From: Polyangia bacterium
Lineage (GTDB): Bacteria > Myxococcota_A > Polyangia > Nannocystales > Nannocystaceae
NCBI GenBank assembly: GCA_030424595.1
Contig: JAUHWG010000048.1
Coordinates: forward strand, 1-49,580
Direction: 5' to 3'
Length of the DNA: 49,580 nt
The translations under genes and the position numbers were made by a program. Numbering within the stretch: position 1 is the stretch's first letter; each line of letters begins with the position of its first letter. A model generated the notes under the pieces. It saw only the letters and a list, made by a program, of their open reading frames with translations, searched no databases and was not told where the DNA came from. This document shows positions 1 to 6,722 of the stretch, piece by piece.

Positions 1-281
1 TCTTCAAGCACCTCAGCCTCACCCGTGGCGAGCACGTGGCATGGGAGGACCCGCGTCCGCGAGGGACCCGCCTCGTCGCCCCTCGCCCGCCCGCCTACAG
101 CCCCCAAGCTCCGCCCCTCGCCAAGCACGAGCAGAGCGCTCACCCACACGAATACAGCGCGAAGCGCAAAACCCGTGTCACTGACGATTCTACGCGGGTT
201 GTCTAGGACGCCTCACAGCAGCGCCTATTTCAGGCCTAGCAGGCCCCTAGCAGGCCCCTAGCAGGCCCCCCCGAGAGAGCC
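1..281. other. Gene-free left edge with dispersed repeat and short tandem repeat
   Basis: I see no convincing gene here. Positions about 101-240 form copy 1 of a dispersed repeat also present at 12816-12953 (see that entry). It is followed at 232-272 by a short tandem repeat of an 11-bp unit of the type CTAGCAGGCCC. The plus-strand open frame across the region has random-looking composition and is probably spurious. The region is also the 3' flank of the glycosyltransferase-like gene that ends at 282, so it may hold its transcription end. Confidence 0.5.
101..240 (+). repeat. Dispersed repeat R1, copy 1
   Basis: About 140 bp align without large gaps to 12816-12953. The first 30 bp differ at one position, a central block ending in TTCTACGCGG is shared, and the last block is shared up to the terminal CTAG. 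The middle is diverged. Copy 2 lies next to an IS91-like transposase remnant and its CTAG supplies the stop codon of a lipoprotein gene. I infer a decayed small mobile element or an IS end. Confidence 0.6.
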
Positions 282-2540
282 TTACGCCGGAACCACTGGC
301 TCCGCCAGCCGTACCCCGCGCTCGCGGAGCAGCTCCGCAGCCTCGACGATCGCCGGCCAGTCGACGAAGAGCCGGCCGAGGTCGCCGACGAGTCGTCGAG
401 TCCGCAGGAGCGCCCGCTCGGGGTCCCCCTCGGCGATGAGGAACTCCCGCGGGATCATCGAGTCCGGTCCCTCGAGGGAGGCCGCGCACTGATCGATGTG
501 GGCCGAGACATCCGCAGCCCAGACCGCCGGCCGCCGCCCGTAGCGGCGGAGGAGCCCGCAGAGGTGCTCGAGATAGCGGCTCTTCTGCTCCCACACCCGA
601 CGCTGCAAGAATCCGCGCAGCTCGCCGACGGGCGAGCGGGCGAGATCGATGAGCCCGCGGCCGAGCGCTCCGAGGGCGTCGCGGGGATCGCCCATCGACA
701 CGCGCTGGGCGAGGATGCACTGGTTTATCACCTCGCCTATCCGCACCCAGCTGCCGGTGCGATGGATGTCTTGCCGGTTGAAGCCGCGCGGATCCTGCGG
801 GTCGTGGAGCAGCGCGTAGGGGAGATAGGCGAAGTAGCCGCGCTGAAAGCAGGTCCTCAGGGTCAGTCGAAAGACCCCGTCCTCGTAGCGACCGAGCGGG
901 ATAAAGGGCGGGAGGAGGTCGCGATTATCAAAGCCGATCACCGCCGTCTGACAGTAGCGACCGTCGTTGAGCGTCACGCGGTCGACCACGCGCAGGACCT
1001 CGCGCGAGGCGTCGCAGCTCCGGAGGTAGATCTCCGGCGAGGCGACCAGGCGCTCGCGGGAGCGTCCCTCGAGGAAGGCGAGCCACGTCGGCGAGTACCA
1101 GCCGATATCGCCATAGCTCCCGTAGAAGGAGGCGAGCACCCGGCCGCTCTGATCGTCGATGTGGTCGAGCATCGCCGGATCGAGCGCCTCGCCGAGGTCG
1201 AGCTCGCCGCCGGCGTCGGCGATGCACCCCGCCAACGAGCGCCCGAGCACCTGCTCGTGCGGCCGCAGCACGTCGAGGTCGACCGCGGGGTTGTCCGCGA
1301 GCGTCGCCGCCCGATCGCCGTAGAACCAAAACTCGGCCGGGTTGTAGTTCGTATACCCAGCTCCGACGCCCGAGAAGACCCGAGCGCCGGGCTGGTAGAG
1401 GGGCGAGCGCGCCGGGGTGCAGACGATGTCATCGTCGATCCCGAGGAGGCGGGCGCCGTGGGTCGCGAGGAGGATCGCGTTGCGGTTCGCCCCGGGACAG
1501 GCGGCCGCGTCGGGGCTCGTTCTCAGGGCGAAGCGGGCCGAGTCCGCGGGCGCGCCGATCCCCTCCAACGCCGCGATGAAGCGGGACTTCGTCCACGTGT
1601 CGCCGTAGTGCACCGGCAGGCCGTACTCGCTAGAGGCAGCGGCCAGGCCCTCGACACAGGTCGCGCGGACCCGAGGATCCTCGCTGTCGTCCATGACCAG
1701 CGCCTGGACCCGGCGCCCGTGCTCGCGGGCGTTGGCGAGGGCGCTGGCGGTCGCCCGGGCGGCGACCGCCGGCCGATCACGGGTCGGCATCGCGACCCAG
1801 GCGATCGGGCTTAGGGCTTGGGGCGGCGCCTCGGCGCAGGAGCGGACAAGGGCCCCCCGCTCGAGGAGCAGCCCCGCGGCGGCGAGCTCTGAGAGCTGAC
1901 GGAGGAGCTCCGGCCCCGAGACCTCGACGACCTGCGAGCGAGCGAGCTGCGAAGCGCGGGGCAGATCGCTCCCGCCGACGACAGCGTGCTCGACCGCGTC
2001 GGCCGAGTTAGGCCCCTCCGTCCCTCCCCGAGCTTGCCGCTGCTCTTGCCCTTGCCCTTGCCCTCGCTCTTGTCCCCGCGCTTGTCCCCGCTCTTGTCCC
2101 CGCTCTGGCCCCCGCTCTTGTCCCCGCTCTGGCCCCCGCTCTTGTCCCTGCTCGTGCCCCCGCTCTTGTCCCCGCTCTTGTCCCTGCGCGTGCCCCCGCT
2201 CTGGCCCCCGCTCTGGCCCCCGCTCTTGTCCCCGCTCTTGTCCCTGCGCGTGCCCCCGCTCTGGCCCCCGCTCTTGTCCCTGCTCGTGCCCCCGCTCTTG
2301 CCCCCGCTCTTGCCCCTGCTCTTGCCCCGCCAGGGCCGCCGCCGTGTGCTCCGCGAGGGTCCGAAACCTGTCCGCGCCGACGAGCGCCCTAGCGATCTCC
2401 GGCGCCACACGTCGCGGCGCTCCGCCGCCCGCAGGCGCATAGACCAGCACCTGCCGAACGCCGTCGGAGCCCCCGAGCTCGGCCTGGATGATCCGCCGCG
2501 CCCGGTAGCGGCGCGGATCGTCGCCTCCCGAGCCGCTCAA
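282..2540 (-). CDS. Glycosyltransferase-like protein with N-terminal PqqD-like domain split by a GQER repeat
   Basis: A 752-residue protein if translation starts at the TTG whose TTGA overlaps the TGA of the methyltransferase upstream, indicating translational coupling; longer starts would lie inside that gene. Residues 28-70 and 205-228 together resemble a PqqD/RRE-type winged helix (a TLAEHTAAAL helix, then VSGPELLRQLSELAAAGLL). They are separated by residues 72-172, a tetrapeptide Gly-(Gln/Pro/His)-(Glu/Ala)-(Arg/Gln) repeat. From about 247 the chain looks like a GT-A glycosyltransferase: PTRDRP at 252, MDDSEDP at 283, a GANRN motif at 351 and a DxD-like IDDD at 368-371, followed by a long alpha-rich tail. 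The substrate is unknown. Pairing a methyltransferase with a peptide-recognition-like domain hints at peptide modification, but I see no precursor gene. Confidence 0.7.
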   Translation of the reverse strand: MSGSGGDDPRRYRARRIIQAELGGSDGVRQVLVYAPAGGGAPRRVAPEIARALVGADRFRTLAEHTAAALAGQEQGQERGQERGHEQGQERGPERGHAQGQERGQERGPERGPERGHAQGQERGQERGHEQGQERGPERGQERGPERGQERGQARGQERGQGQGQEQRQARGGTEGPNSADAVEHAVVGGSDLPRASQLARSQVVEVSGPELLRQLSELAAAGLLLERGALVRSCAEAPPQALSPIAWVAMPTRDRPAVAARATASALANAREHGRRVQALVMDDSEDPRVRATCVEGLAAASSEYGLPVHYGDTWTKSRFIAALEGIGAPADSARFALRTSPDAAACPGANRNAILLATHGARLLGIDDDIVCTPARSPLYQPGARVFSGVGAGYTNYNPAEFWFYGDRAATLADNPAVDLDVLRPHEQVLGRSLAGCIADAGGELDLGEALDPAMLDHIDDQSGRVLASFYGSYGDIGWYSPTWLAFLEGRSRERLVASPEIYLRSCDASREVLRVVDRVTLNDGRYCQTAVIGFDNRDLLPPFIPLGRYEDGVFRLTLRTCFQRGYFAYLPYALLHDPQDPRGFNRQDIHRTGSWVRIGEVINQCILAQRVSMGDPRDALGALGRGLIDLARSPVGELRGFLQRRVWEQKSRYLEHLCGLLRRYGRRPAVWAADVSAHIDQCAASLEGPDSMIPREFLIAEGDPERALLRTRRLVGDLGRLFVDWPAIVEAAELLRERGVRLAEPVVPA
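2040..2330 (-). repeat. In-frame 12-bp minisatellite encoding GQER-type repeats
   Basis: More than twenty imperfect copies of a 12-bp unit (plus-strand form CCGCTCTTGTCC and variants) lie inside the glycosyltransferase-like gene. The period is a multiple of three, so length changes keep the frame. The encoded stretch is highly charged, lacks hydrophobic residues and is expected to be disordered. The array interrupts what otherwise reads as one small winged-helix domain. Confidence 0.9.
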
Positions 2541-3694
2541 GGCTTGATCCCCCCGACCAGGGTAAACGGGGGGTCCGCGGCGGCATGGAAGGTGTCGACG
2601 AAGCCGTGCTCCTCCATGCGTCGGCGCAGCTCCGTCGCCCGCCACGGTCGCGACCACCCCCACTGGTGCTTGTCGTCGTCGGCCGAGGTCGGCGGCTCGC
2701 GGGCGATCACATAGCGATCCTTCGCCATCCACTGGCTGACGACGAGGCTGACCAGGCGATCGTGGACAGGGTCGTCGCTCATCACCATGTCGACCATCGC
2801 CAGCACACCGCCGGGCTCCAGCGCGTCGAAGGCCCGCGACAGCCACGCGTCGGCGCCGTCCCGCGGGACCCCGGAGATCAGACGGTTGAAGGTGAGCAGG
2901 TCGATCCCCGCGGGCAGCGGATCAAAGAGCGCATTGTCGCCGCGAAAGGAGACCTCCAGCCCCTCCGCCGCCGCCATCGCATAGCTCCGCTCGCGGTACT
3001 CCGGGAAGCGGAAGCTTACGTCGACGGCGATGCTGTCGATCGCCGGGAAGCTCTTCTTCAGGAGGCAGGCGAAGGCCCCCGGCCCCGCGCCCACATCACA
3101 GGCCCGACGCCGACTCCCGAGCGCGTAGGCCGTGGAGAGCCCCATATGCCCGCGCAGGAGGAGATAGGCGGTGTCCGAGAAGTAGCCGCGACGGCTCTCA
3201 TTGTAGGCCTGACGGGCGGCGAAGTAGCGCTCGTGCTCGGCTCGCTCGGCGCCCTGCCGCCACATCGTCCGCCGCGAGCGCGGCGTGCTGCGCAGCGCCT
3301 CGGGCAGGCTCGAGGCCGACGGCACGTAGGCACGGTAGTGCTCGACCAGGCCGAGGAGGCGCAGGCTCGAGGTCCGGCTGAGAAAGAGCCGCGAGAGCTC
3401 GCCGAGGCCGAAGCCGTCCCCCGCGCGGACGAAGAGGCCGAGCTCTGCGCCGAGCTCTAGGGTCATCTCCAGGGAGACAGAGTCCGCCGCCAGGCCGACC
3501 GCCTCCGCCAGCGAGCCGGGCGCGCGCGGGCCCGACGCGAGCGCCTCGATGATCCCGAGGTCGAGCGCGTGGCCGATGATCGCGAGGGACATCGGGTTGA
3601 GCGTCAGCTCGACGAAGTCGCGGATCGTCGCGCGCTCGACCCCGCAGGCCTCGGCGCGGGTCGGCAGGGGGGTCCCTCTAGTCGGTGCGTTCAT
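2537..3694 (-). CDS. S-adenosylmethionine-dependent methyltransferase (O-methyltransferase-like)
   Basis: A 385-residue protein. The N-terminal third (about 25-125) resembles the helical dimerisation/winged-helix domain of small-molecule O-methyltransferases (DFVELTLNPMSLAIIGHALD, then GSLAEAVGL). The catalytic part has the SAM-binding loop CDVGAGPGAF at 199-208, an acidic strand end at VDV (224-226), LLTFNRLISG near 267 and a late LEPGGVLAMVDMV motif at 292-304. These are typical of the class. The natural substrate cannot be read from the sequence. It is first in a two-gene unit whose second gene overlaps its stop codon by TTGA. An upstream frame ends in an ATGA overlap with this start, but that frame looks non-coding. 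Confidence 0.85.
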   Translation of the reverse strand: MNAPTRGTPLPTRAEACGVERATIRDFVELTLNPMSLAIIGHALDLGIIEALASGPRAPGSLAEAVGLAADSVSLEMTLELGAELGLFVRAGDGFGLGELSRLFLSRTSSLRLLGLVEHYRAYVPSASSLPEALRSTPRSRRTMWRQGAERAEHERYFAARQAYNESRRGYFSDTAYLLLRGHMGLSTAYALGSRRRACDVGAGPGAFACLLKKSFPAIDSIAVDVSFRFPEYRERSYAMAAAEGLEVSFRGDNALFDPLPAGIDLLTFNRLISGVPRDGADAWLSRAFDALEPGGVLAMVDMVMSDDPVHDRLVSLVVSQWMAKDRYVIAREPPTSADDDKHQWGWSRPWRATELRRRMEEHGFVDTFHAAADPPFTLVGGIKP

Positions 3695-3820
3695 CGGTCG
3701 TCCTTCTTCGGCCTTGAGTCCTCGCCGTCGCCTTCACCGTCGCCTACTCCGTAGTCGCCGCGATCAGGGGTGCGCCGCTTCGGCCGGCCTCGCCGATCGT
3801 GCAGGCCTTGCCAGCGCGAG

Positions 3821-3870
3821 GCTGCGCGAGGCTGCACGAGGCTGCACGAGGCTGCACGAGGCTGCACGAG
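3821..3870. repeat. 10-bp tandem repeat, five copies
   Basis: Five head-to-tail copies of GCTGCACGAG; the first differs by one base (GCTGCGCGAG). The period is close to one helical turn, so each copy presents the same DNA face. The array lies about 130 bp upstream of the methyltransferase start and could bind protein or be a simple slippage product. No dyad symmetry was seen within the unit. Confidence 0.9.
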
Positions 3871-4173
3871 GAGAGCACGGCGCCCACCGCTTCGAGAGGC
3901 GCCGACGATCGAGCTCCGAGCGGCTCCGCGAGAGCGTCCGGACGATCGCGCAGGAGCGCCGCGCCCGAGGCCCCGCGCCACACTCTCCCCGAGCTTCGAT
4001 CCCTCCCCCAACCCAGGTTGAATTGCACGGCAGAGCGGCCGTGCGTGTCAACGCGCAGGGTCGCCCCCCGAGCGCAGCTCAAGGCGCGCAATAGGCCCCC
4101 CCCCACGGTGGCTCTCACCGAGGTCGCCAAGCCCCAAGGGACAGGAGAGACGAGAGCCCCTCCCCCAGCCTGG

Positions 4174-4179
4174 TAGACT
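4174..4179 (+). promoter_or_regulatory. -10-like box TAGACT, leaderless promoter candidate
   Basis: TAGACT ends 7 nt before the ATG at 4187, so a transcript starting 6-7 nt downstream would begin at the start codon. There is no Shine-Dalgarno sequence in the gap. This is one of about eight similar arrangements in the window. Confidence 0.4.
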
Positions 4180-4186
4180 CGCGCCG

Positions 4187-5686
4187 ATGGTCGTCCGCCG
4201 GATCCCGTGGAGCCCCCCGAGACGACCGTGCACGGTCGCCCTTTGCCTGCTCATGAGCGCCTGCGGCCCGAGGGAGAGCCCGAACGCCGAGGCCTCCTCG
4301 GCCGCCGAACCCGAGATCGCGGCGGCGAACAAGACGACCCCTGCAGCGGGCGCTGGGGCGGTCGACGCCGCAAAGGTCGACGCCGCAGAGGTCGACGCGA
4401 CAAGGGCCGCCCGTCATCAACAGGCCGCCCGGCGCCACAGCAAGGAGGGCCGCTGGCAGGAGGCGATCACCGAGTTTCAACAGGCGAGCGCCGCGAACCC
4501 GAGCGACGGTCGGCTCCTCTGCGAGCTCGGCTGGACGCAATTTCGCGGCTCCGAGAGAGGAGAGGCCGCCGCCACCCTGGGCCGCGGGATCGCCCTCCTC
4601 GAGGCGGCGATGGCCGTTGATGACGCGCTCCGCAAGCCCCTCGGCGCCTGCTTCTACAACCTCGGTCGCGTCGCCGAGGCGAGCGTCAGCCCCGACGCCA
4701 AGGTGACGGCCGCCGAGCACTACCGACGCTCCCTCGAGCTGCGGCCGGGCAACAGCGTCGTCGAGCGCCGGCTCGCCGCCCTGACCAGCGGAGCGGAGGA
4801 CGGGCCTGCGCCCACGCCGACACAGGCGCTGGCGTCGATGGACTGTGCCGACGGGGCCGGCGCAAAGATCGATCTCGCGGCCTGGAGCGCGTCCGTTCGG
4901 GCGCACCAGGGGTTGCCCGAGAGCTTCGGCCCGGAGCTGACGAAGCTCGGCCTCACCGGCGTCGCCGACGAGTCCTTCATCAACTTCTTCGACGAGGAGC
5001 AGACCCCCGCCCAGGTCCGCGCCGAGGTCAAGCGGAGCGCGCTCCGCCTCGGCGAGCGTGAGGCATCGGTCGTCCACGTCTCGCTCCACGACGAGGATGA
5101 AGGCCGCGCCGAGCGTGTCGCCGTGCTCCTGACGCGCCCCTCAGGCGAGCTCTGCTTGGCCGGCGAGATCCTCTCGGGGAGCTCGGCGTGCGAGGCGAAC
5201 TGTCTCAGCGACGGACCCCCGCTCAGCATGAGCCCGGTCAAGCTCATCGCCGCCGACGTCGACGCCCTCCAGGTCGACGTCTCCTCCGGCGCCTGCTGTG
5301 GCATCGAGCGCGGCGGCGTGATCGAGACCAGCTTCTACGGCATCGAGGGGGACAAGCTCGTCAAGTACGCCGAGTTCACGACGATGCAGACTTGGTACAA
5401 CTCGCCGCACGTGCCCGTGAAGGACACTAGCGCGACCGTCGAGCTTATGGGCGAATTCCCCAAGCAGCTCGAGGTCAAGACCGACACGCGCTGCACCTTT
5501 GACTGCGATGAGGCGGCGCTCTTGGCCATGCGCACGCGCCTCACCGCCGCGTCTACGGATACGGAGAGGGCCGCGATCACCTCCGAGATCGACGAGGCCT
5601 GCGGCCCTGGGGCGGCAGAGTGCGAGGAGAGCAGCTCGCTCGAGCGCTACGTCTATCGTGACGGCGCCTACCATCCAGTGAAGTGA
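4187..5686 (+). CDS. TPR-containing lipoprotein
   Basis: A 499-residue protein. The N-terminus has a basic patch, a hydrophobic stretch and a lipobox LMSAC with Cys26 as the likely lipidated residue, so it should be anchored in the envelope. Residues about 70-200 hold tetratricopeptide helices (ARRHSKEGRWQEAITEFQQA followed by LCELGWTQFRG and AAEHYRRSLELRPGN). The remainder, with Cys pairs such as CDGAGAKID, SACEANCLSDG and GACCGIE, is not a family I recognise. A perfect stem-loop follows the stop directly. TPRs usually mediate protein contacts, so a scaffolding role is likely. The start is favoured by the signal peptide and the -10-like box just upstream. Confidence 0.8.
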   Translation: MVVRRIPWSPPRRPCTVALCLLMSACGPRESPNAEASSAAEPEIAAANKTTPAAGAGAVDAAKVDAAEVDATRAARHQQAARRHSKEGRWQEAITEFQQASAANPSDGRLLCELGWTQFRGSERGEAAATLGRGIALLEAAMAVDDALRKPLGACFYNLGRVAEASVSPDAKVTAAEHYRRSLELRPGNSVVERRLAALTSGAEDGPAPTPTQALASMDCADGAGAKIDLAAWSASVRAHQGLPESFGPELTKLGLTGVADESFINFFDEEQTPAQVRAEVKRSALRLGEREASVVHVSLHDEDEGRAERVAVLLTRPSGELCLAGEILSGSSACEANCLSDGPPLSMSPVKLIAADVDALQVDVSSGACCGIERGGVIETSFYGIEGDKLVKYAEFTTMQTWYNSPHVPVKDTSATVELMGEFPKQLEVKTDTRCTFDCDEAALLAMRTRLTAASTDTERAAITSEIDEACGPGAAECEESSSLERYVYRDGAYHPVK

Positions 5687-5687
5687 C

Positions 5688-5720
5688 CCCGCGCAGACGC
5701 CTGCTGAGGCGCGGCGCGGG
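5688..5720 (+). terminator. Stem-loop after the TPR lipoprotein gene
   Basis: One base after the TGA, CCCGCGC pairs perfectly with GCGCGGG, and inside it GCCT pairs with AGGC around a GCTG loop, with small internal bulges (AGAC and GCG). No U-tract follows, so it is either an unusual intrinsic terminator or an mRNA 3'-end protecting structure. Confidence 0.5.
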
Positions 5721-5744
5721 TAGCCAACGACCTCCCGGTCCACC

Positions 5745-5753
5745 TACTATCCC
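5745..5753 (+). promoter_or_regulatory. -10-like box TACTAT/TATCCC, near-leaderless promoter candidate
   Basis: TACTAT ends 9 nt, and the overlapping TATCCC 6 nt, before the ATG at 5760. No Shine-Dalgarno sequence is present in the gap. Confidence 0.35.
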
Positions 5754-5759
5754 GCGCCC

Positions 5760-6593
5760 ATGCTCCTCCGCTCCGCGCTCTCGACCATCGCCCTCTTGAC
5801 CCCCTGCGCCCTCCTCTCGGCCTGCGCCGGGGATGACGTTGCCGCGAGCGAGGCGACCTCCGACGCGGCGACGATGACCGGCGGTGAGGCGACCTCGGGT
5901 GAGTCGGGCGCGAGCTCGACCGGGGCCACGACCGTCGCCGCCTCGGGCGAGGCGACCTCCGACGCGACAGGCACAACCGACGCGACAGGCACAACCGACG
6001 CGACCGACGCGACTGACGCGACAGGCACAACCGACGCGACCGACGCGACTGACACGACGACGCGAGGCGACGTCGTCCCGGTCACCGTGCTCAACGGCAG
6101 CTTTGAGGAGACCAACCTCGCCCCCGACTGCCACAGCAACCTCACCAACGAGGAGTTCACGGCGGCCGTCGCTCACGTCACCGCGTTTGGCGAGCTCGAT
6201 CAGACGGACCTCTACAGCGACTGCTACGGCATGACCACCGACGGCTTGTTTCATGTCGGCCTCGGCGCGGACTCGCAAAATAGCGACGCTATCGCCCTCG
6301 AGCTCTCCGCGCCGCTAAACCTCGGCGCGGGCGAGGGCTACCGCCTGCGCTTCGTCGCCGACCACGGGGCCACCGGCGGGGCGACGAGCACCAACGTCCT
6401 CGTCGGTCTCTCCTCCGATCCCGAGACCTTCGGCGCGCAGGTGGGTCAGACCGGCCTGCTCACCGACGATCCGAGCGAGTACGAGCTCATCCTCAAGGAG
6501 GAGGGAGCGACCCACATCACCCTGCAGGTCGAGGTCGACGGGGACCTCGGCTGGGCGATGATCGACGACGTTCGGCTCGAGCTCATCGACTGA
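5760..6593 (+). CDS. Lipoprotein with Thr/Asp spacer and NGSFE-type beta-sandwich
   Basis: A 277-residue secreted lipoprotein. The signal peptide ends in the lipobox LLSAC with Cys22. Residues about 25-105 are a low-complexity spacer of Ala, Thr, Asp, Ser and Gly, ending in DAT/GTT repeats coded by 9- and 18-bp units at about 5961-6060. The C-terminal domain starts at VLNGSFEETNL and continues to DVRLELID. An NGSFE opening and a final DDVRLE strand are typical of carbohydrate-binding or DUF642-like jelly-roll domains. I infer a surface-displayed binding protein; the ligand is unknown. The gene is followed by a convergent VIT/vWA gene. Confidence 0.75.
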   Translation: MLLRSALSTIALLTPCALLSACAGDDVAASEATSDAATMTGGEATSGESGASSTGATTVAASGEATSDATGTTDATGTTDATDATDATGTTDATDATDTTTRGDVVPVTVLNGSFEETNLAPDCHSNLTNEEFTAAVAHVTAFGELDQTDLYSDCYGMTTDGLFHVGLGADSQNSDAIALELSAPLNLGAGEGYRLRFVADHGATGGATSTNVLVGLSSDPETFGAQVGQTGLLTDDPSEYELILKEEGATHITLQVEVDGDLGWAMIDDVRLELID

Positions 6594-6722
6594 CCGGAGC
6601 TCGCCGAGGGCGATCGCTCCGCGCCTCCGAACATCGGCCTCCTACAGCTTCGAGGCCCGCCCCCAGCTCGAGACCCGCGGCTCGCTCCGCGCAGAGGTCG
6701 AGGTCAACGCGAGCGCGCTGCG
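6594..6722. other. Convergent intergenic region, possible gene remnant
   Basis: No gene is assigned. Read on the plus strand, the last about 75 bp give SYSFEARPQLETRGSLR and a further short tail up to a TAG at 6724-6726, with a codon bias like real genes here. The same CTAG supplies the stop of the VIT/vWA gene on the other strand. It may be the degraded 3' end of a lost gene. No upstream start or domain was found. Confidence 0.25.

Larger units (their letters stand above)
3695..4186. other. Intergenic region between divergent genes, with tandem repeat
   Basis: About 490 bp between the divergent methyltransferase and TPR-lipoprotein genes. Several short open frames exist on both strands but none has the codon bias of its neighbours. 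The region holds the 10-bp tandem repeat at 3821-3870 and, at its right edge, the -10-like box of the TPR lipoprotein. The minus-strand frame ending at 3691 (106 codons) overlaps the methyltransferase start by ATGA and ends in an acidic GVGDGEGDGED stretch. It could be a small upstream protein, but I give that low weight. Confidence 0.5.

Noticed and set aside
2040..2330. Regular array considered as a CRISPR
   Set aside because: There are no unique spacers; it is a contiguous 12-bp tandem repeat inside a coding frame.
3691..4011. Minus-strand 106-codon frame with an ATGA overlap to the methyltransferase
   Set aside because: Its codons lack the third-position bias of real genes and it contains the 10-bp repeat; the overlap may be chance.
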